Shown here in pieces: positions 6,078 to 9,370 of a DNA stretch of 9,370 nt (its first letter is position 1; the number at the start of each line of letters is the position of its first letter). This stretch comes from Firmicutes bacterium UBA3930 (GTDB lineage Bacteria; Bacillota; Clostridia; Caldicoprobacterales; Caldicoprobacteraceae). The notes under the pieces are model-generated. The model saw only the letters and a list, made by a program, of their open reading frames with translations. It was not told where the DNA came from and made no database searches. The position numbers and the translations under genes are program-made. The stretch lies in contig DGEI01000028.1 in NCBI GenBank assembly GCA_002385885.1, positions 1 to 9,370 on the forward strand, read 5' to 3'.

Positions 6078-6964
6078 TTTTTATACAAATTGTCGTAGGT
6101 GTTCGTTTTAAAAAAGCAGGGAAAATATATTATTTTGATCCAAATGAATTGGATTTGAAACCCATGGATCACGTAATTGTGGAAACCGTTCGTGGAATAG
6201 AGTATGGTGAAGTTATAGTAGCTCCCAAGGAGGTGCCGGAGGACGATATCGTCTCTCCTTTAAAAAAGGTGATACGGAAGGCTACCCAGGAAGACGAGCA
6301 AAAAGTTATGGAAAACAAGCAAAAAGAAGAGGAAGCATTTGATATTTGTCTCCGGGAAATTGAAAAACACAACCTTCCTATGAAGCTGATAGATGTGGAG
6401 TATACCTTCGATAATAATAAAGTGATTTTTTATTTTACCGCTGAGGGGCGGGTTGATTTTCGGGAATTGGTAAAGGATTTGGCAGCTGTTTTCAGAACGA
6501 GGATTGAGCTCAGGCAAATCGGGGTACGGGACGAAGCCAAGATGATAGGCGGACTGGGGTGCTGCGGACGGCGTCTGTGCTGCTGTACATTTCTGGGAGA
6601 TTTTGAGCCGGTATCCATCAGAATGGCCAAGGAACAGAATTTGTCTCTCAATCCGGCGAAAATATCCGGAGTCTGCGGACGTCTTATGTGCTGCCTGAAC
6701 TTTGAACAGGATTTTTATGAAGAAGTTACCAGGAAGTCACCTAAAGTCAATAAGGAAGTAATGACCCCTGATGGAGCAGGAACTGTTGTAGATCTTAATG
6801 TATTGTTTGAAAAGGTAAAGGTCAGACTGGTGCAAAACGATGGAACCGTGGAAGTTAAAGAATATTCCCTTGATGATATCAAGTATACCGACGATCAAAC
6901 CTCTGCAAATGAGGAGGATTGTGAGGAGATAGACGAAGAAATACTGTCATTAATGGACGAATGA
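6074..6964 (+). CDS. ricT: RicT (YaaT), Fe-S PSP1-domain protein of the Ric complex
   Basis: In B. subtilis RicT joins RicA and RicF in a cytoplasmic complex that carries [4Fe-4S] clusters and steers RNase Y mRNA processing, with effects on sporulation, competence and biofilms. This protein has the family start VVGVRFKKAGKIYYFDP, the PSP1-like core, and a cysteine-rich segment: C163, C164, C169, C170, C171 and then C201, C206, C207 (GTG-start numbering). The C-terminus is acidic (about 272-296). The coordinates use the GTG at 6074, but it lies within the Shine-Dalgarno sequence. In-frame codons from the upstream stop are GAG, GTG, ATT, TTT, ATA, CAA, ATT. ATA at 6083 is best placed and aligns with Met1 of B. 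subtilis RicT as I recall it. The next in-frame ATG is residue 31, which would remove conserved sequence. Confidence 0.93.
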   Translation: MIFIQIVVGVRFKKAGKIYYFDPNELDLKPMDHVIVETVRGIEYGEVIVAPKEVPEDDIVSPLKKVIRKATQEDEQKVMENKQKEEEAFDICLREIEKHNLPMKLIDVEYTFDNNKVIFYFTAEGRVDFRELVKDLAAVFRTRIELRQIGVRDEAKMIGGLGCCGRRLCCCTFLGDFEPVSIRMAKEQNLSLNPAKISGVCGRLMCCLNFEQDFYEEVTRKSPKVNKEVMTPDGAGTVVDLNVLFEKVKVRLVQNDGTVEVKEYSLDDIKYTDDQTSANEEDCEEIDEEILSLMDE

Positions 6965-6972
6965 AAAATATC

Positions 6973-7001
6973 TTGCATTTTCGTTTGTTAATGATTAGAA
7001 T
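6973..7001 (+). promoter_or_regulatory. Candidate sigma-A promoter for the ferredoxin gene
   Basis: TTGCAT (6973-6978, half consensus) and TAGAAT (6996-7001, 5 of 6) are separated by exactly 17 nt in the 100-nt gap after ricT. Start would be near 7008, giving a leader of about 57 nt. Together with the terminator at 7335 it would make the ferredoxin a one-gene unit. Confidence 0.45.
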
Positions 7002-7064
7002 AATAGAGGTACTTTTAACAGAAGATGCCGTTTTATGGGGTTTCAATGTAAGGAGGTGACATTA

Positions 7065-7238
7065 ATGGCTTATAAGATAACAGATGAGTGTATTGCATGT
7101 GGTGCATGTCAACCCGAATGTCCTGTCGAAGCTATTTCTGAAGGTGATGACATCTATGTAATAGATCCCGATCTATGCATTGACTGTGGTGCCTGTGCCG
7201 ATGTTTGCCCGGTCGATGCTCCGCAACCTGAGGAATAG
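7065..7238 (+). CDS. Clostridial-type 2[4Fe-4S] ferredoxin
   Basis: This small cytoplasmic electron carrier serves low-potential reactions such as those of pyruvate:ferredoxin oxidoreductase and hydrogenase in anaerobes. The 57-residue protein has two CxxCxxCxxxCP motifs: C9, C12, C15, C19 and C38, C41, C44, C48, enough for two cubane clusters. The two halves are an evident internal duplication, and the C-terminus is acidic. I choose the ATG at 7065 because AAGGAGGTGA (7050-7059) sits 5 nt before it and the protein then starts MAYKITDECI, as in known clostridial ferredoxins. An in-frame ATG at 7035 would add ten residues but has no ribosome binding site. The strong translation signal fits an abundant protein. 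Confidence 0.96.
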   Translation: MAYKITDECIACGACQPECPVEAISEGDDIYVIDPDLCIDCGACADVCPVDAPQPEE

Positions 7239-7334
7239 AGCCCGGCTTAGCCTAATCAGCTGTACAAGTCATTAATTTTATTTTGAATGTTGATTCTGCA
7301 TTGATGAAGCAAATTGCAAAACAAAAGAAATGAG

Positions 7335-7366
7335 AAGAACCTGATCGTTAGATTGGGTTCTTTTTT
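7335..7366 (+). terminator. Intrinsic terminator after the ferredoxin gene
   Basis: AAGAACCTGATC (7335-7346) pairs with GATTGGGTTCTT (7351-7362) over 12 positions including two G-U pairs, closing a GTTA loop, and runs into a six-T tail (7361-7366). The stop-to-hairpin distance is about 96 nt. The rest of the gap 7239-7475 shows no gene; a 17-codon frame at 7369 has no ribosome binding site. Confidence 0.9.
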
Positions 7367-7475
7367 GTATGATTATTTCGGCAAAAGAAGGATTTTACTG
7401 TTTTGTGGCGAATTACTCTTAATACATTGTTTCTTCTTCAGGTAGTTTCACTAAGCTTTTAGGAGTGATGCAATT

Positions 7476-9370
7476 TTGACTCGACGGATAGTTGCGATGC
7501 TGATAGTGTTGGCTGTAGGGGTTTTTTTCACGGGATTTGTTCCTGAGGTAAGCGGGGCTGTAGACTACAGCATAGTACGTGTACGTTTGTCTTCCATGGG
7601 AAGCCCTAAATCGTTAAAAATTGAAGTAAAGGGTAATTACAGCATACCTGAAAACAAGAATATATACCTTGAGAATAAAGTATATGATATTGGTATAGAG
7701 AATGGTAAATTGATATTAAAAGATGGCAGTACCGTCCATACCCTTGGTACTAAATTTACATTTAAACAGCATAAGGGTAAAGATTCTGACTGCCTTGTTA
7801 TACAGAATCCCTCCTATGGAAAACTGAACTATAAGGGTGATATGGTAGTCAAGCTGGATAATGGAATAATAAGGCTGACTAATCATATATATCTGGAGAC
7901 ATATCTGTACGGTGTGGTACCCAGCGAGATGCCAAACAGCTGGCATGTTGAAGCTCTCAAAGCCCAGGCGGTGGCCGCCCGTACATATGCCGTCCGTAAT
8001 AAAAAGACCAGTTCGAGTTACGATTATGATTTGGTTGATACTCAGTCAAGCCAGGTATACATGGGGTATAATTCCGGCTGGGGGAACAGTATAAATGCGG
8101 TAAATGAAACAGCCAAGAAAGTGCTTAAGTATGGCGGGGGATTTACCCATACCTTCTATTCCTCCAGCAACGGCGGATGGATTGAAGCAGGGCATGAAGT
8201 TTTTTCAGGTATAAGCAAGAGCTATGAACCGCTTTTGGAAAAGGAAGACCCGCATGATCCCGTACACGTATGGAGCATAAATCTCGATAAAACCCAGATC
8301 GACATGAACGGAAAGGATCCTGCCAACCCGGACAACTGGTGGGGGTCTGTGTCAGAAAAAGGTAACAGCGGGAATTATGCGTCATTGATAACGACTTTGA
8401 AGAACGAGCTTAAAAGCAAAGCCCAGGCTACAGATGTAAAAATTATAAGCATTGATGGGATTACATTATCCGAAAAAACCGTGGGGCAAAGGTATAAGAA
8501 CATAACATTCACACTTTCATATTATGCAAAAAAGGATTCAGCATATATTACTGACGAGGAAGGAAATATAAAGGCCGGGACGGCGGATGTAACTATCACA
8601 ACGGTTTCATTACGCTCCTGTGTTGGTTCGATGATTGTAAGAAGTTATTACATAAACGATCCGGTATTGCAAAAAGAGGCAGAAACAGGACGGGAATACT
8701 ATGTTGTTTCGGGCCAGGGATTCGGACATGGTGTCGGTATGAGCCAGTACGGGGCAAAGGCAATGGCCGAGAAAGGGCACAAATATACTGAAATATTGGA
8801 TTTCTATTACCCGAAGTCCACCATGGAAACCTTGAATATATCGCCGCCCGTGTTAACGGACAAGCCGCCCAAAAGCAATGACAACCCCGGTGGCGGCAAT
8901 GAACAGCCGCCCAATGAGGAGGATGAGCCTTCAATTACATACGGGAAGGTCAAGGTCCAAACCTCCCTTAACGTAAGACAGGGTCCGGGAACACAGTATG
9001 CGCGAATAGGCAGCCTGGGTCCCAATGTGCGTATACAGATACTGGGGCAGGAGGGGCAATGGTATAAGATCAAGTACGGCAATCTCCAGGGATATGTCCA
9101 CAGCGACTATGTAGAGCTGGAAAAGGATCAGCAGAATCCAAATCCACCTGGAGGCGGGGATCAGGAGGAACCAAAACCCCCTGTAGATCCGGTTCCGCCG
9201 CCTAACAATGATGAAAGAAAATATGCCGTCGTCACTGCAAGTGCATTGAATGTTCGCAGTGGTCCCAGCACAAAGAATCACAAGGTGGGAATGGTGGTAA
9301 AAGGGGCAAGACTGACAGTTCTCGGACAATCAGGAAGTTGGTACAGGATAGAATATAACGGTATTACAGG
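7476..9370 (+). CDS. Exported SpoIID/LytB-domain protein with SH3b repeats (partial)
   Basis: The reading frame is open from a TTG at 7476 to the right edge, at least 631 residues, so the C-terminus is missing. Residues 1-28 look like a Sec signal peptide: TRR, a hydrophobic core, then VSGA with likely cleavage after A28. The SpoIID domain covers about 125-455. It includes LETYLYGVVPSEMP, whose E151 matches the catalytic Glu of SpoIID, then ALKAQAVAARTYA, and GFGHGVGMSQYGAKAM (415-430). SpoIID itself is a lytic transglycosylase acting on denuded glycan strands during engulfment. A Pro/Gly/acidic linker (456-488) leads to SH3b domain 1 (489-548), a second such linker and SH3b domain 2 (from 582, cut). 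SH3b domains usually bind cell wall. The start follows AGGAG (7461-7465) by 10 nt; the ATG at 7468 is out of frame. The domain layout differs from canonical SpoIID, so a vegetative or germination wall role is equally possible. Confidence 0.88.
   Translation, partial: MTRRIVAMLIVLAVGVFFTGFVPEVSGAVDYSIVRVRLSSMGSPKSLKIEVKGNYSIPENKNIYLENKVYDIGIENGKLILKDGSTVHTLGTKFTFKQHKGKDSDCLVIQNPSYGKLNYKGDMVVKLDNGIIRLTNHIYLETYLYGVVPSEMPNSWHVEALKAQAVAARTYAVRNKKTSSSYDYDLVDTQSSQVYMGYNSGWGNSINAVNETAKKVLKYGGGFTHTFYSSSNGGWIEAGHEVFSGISKSYEPLLEKEDPHDPVHVWSINLDKTQIDMNGKDPANPDNWWGSVSEKGNSGNYASLITTLKNELKSKAQATDVKIISIDGITLSEKTVGQRYKNITFTLSYYAKKDSAYITDEEGNIKAGTADVTITTVSLRSCVGSMIVRSYYINDPVLQKEAETGREYYVVSGQGFGHGVGMSQYGAKAMAEKGHKYTEILDFYYPKSTMETLNISPPVLTDKPPKSNDNPGGGNEQPPNEEDEPSITYGKVKVQTSLNVRQGPGTQYARIGSLGPNVRIQILGQEGQWYKIKYGNLQGYVHSDYVELEKDQQNPNPPGGGDQEEPKPPVDPVPPPNNDERKYAVVTASALNVRSGPSTKNHKVGMVVKGARLTVLGQSGSWYRIEYNGIT

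Noticed and set aside
6961..6987. Possible A-T hairpin after ricT
   Set aside because: Only about 5 A-T pairs with mismatches at the base and no T-run after it; not a credible terminator.
7400..7428. Sigma-E-like -10 (AATACATT, close to CATACAHT) upstream of the SpoIID-like gene
   Set aside because: The -10 resembles the sporulation sigma-E consensus, but no matching -35 lies 13-15 nt upstream, so I do not call a promoter.
7912..9329. Several open frames in other frames and on the reverse strand over 7716-9329
   Set aside because: They are shadows of the SpoIID/SH3b gene, whose frame is continuous from 7476 to the edge and rich in recognisable motifs.

Overview
The window looks like chromosomal DNA from an anaerobic, probably spore-forming member of the Clostridia (Firmicutes). 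The evidence is the conserved gene order yaaO-tmk-darA-yaaR-holB-ricT, which matches the region near the replication origin in Bacillus subtilis. Strong AGGAGG-type ribosome binding sites, a clostridial-type 2[4Fe-4S] ferredoxin, a SpoIID/LytB-family protein and moderate to low GC content fit this too. All genes are on the + strand. I recognise no mobile element, CRISPR array or defence system.

Layout. Positions 1-658 are the tail of an rRNA operon: the last ~246 nt of 23S rRNA, a 23S-5S spacer with a long purine-only-like tract, a complete 5S rRNA, and tRNA-Asn(GTT) with encoded CCA. Positions 659-803 carry two candidate promoters and no hairpin terminator. Positions 804-6964 are a tightly packed seven-gene run: hom (homoserine dehydrogenase), an Orn/Lys/Arg decarboxylase-family enzyme (yaaO), tmk (dTMP kinase), darA/pstA (c-di-AMP-binding PII-like protein), yaaR, holB (DNA polymerase III delta prime) and ricT (yaaT). 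Gaps are 3-40 nt, and a good internal sigma-A promoter lies at the tmk/darA junction. Positions 6965-7366 form a separate one-gene ferredoxin unit with its own promoter, a very strong ribosome binding site and an intrinsic terminator. From 7476 to the right edge runs an exported SpoIID/LytB protein with at least two SH3b domains, cut by the window end.

How the genes relate. tmk and holB supply DNA replication (dTTP synthesis, clamp loader). darA senses c-di-AMP. ricT belongs to the Fe-S Ric complex, which in B. subtilis affects RNA processing by RNase Y and sporulation or biofilm decisions. The SpoIID-like protein is expected to act on the peptidoglycan outside the cell. hom and the decarboxylase are both amino-acid enzymes placed directly upstream of this cluster.

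The window is mostly ordinary housekeeping DNA. The points most worth checking are: the missing standard start codon of ricT (ATA at 6083 fits best), a long perfect hairpin inside the zinc-binding segment of holB, the polypurine 23S-5S spacer, a substitution at a near-universal base of the 23S sarcin-ricin loop at the extreme left edge, and glycine at two expected ligand-contact positions of DarA.
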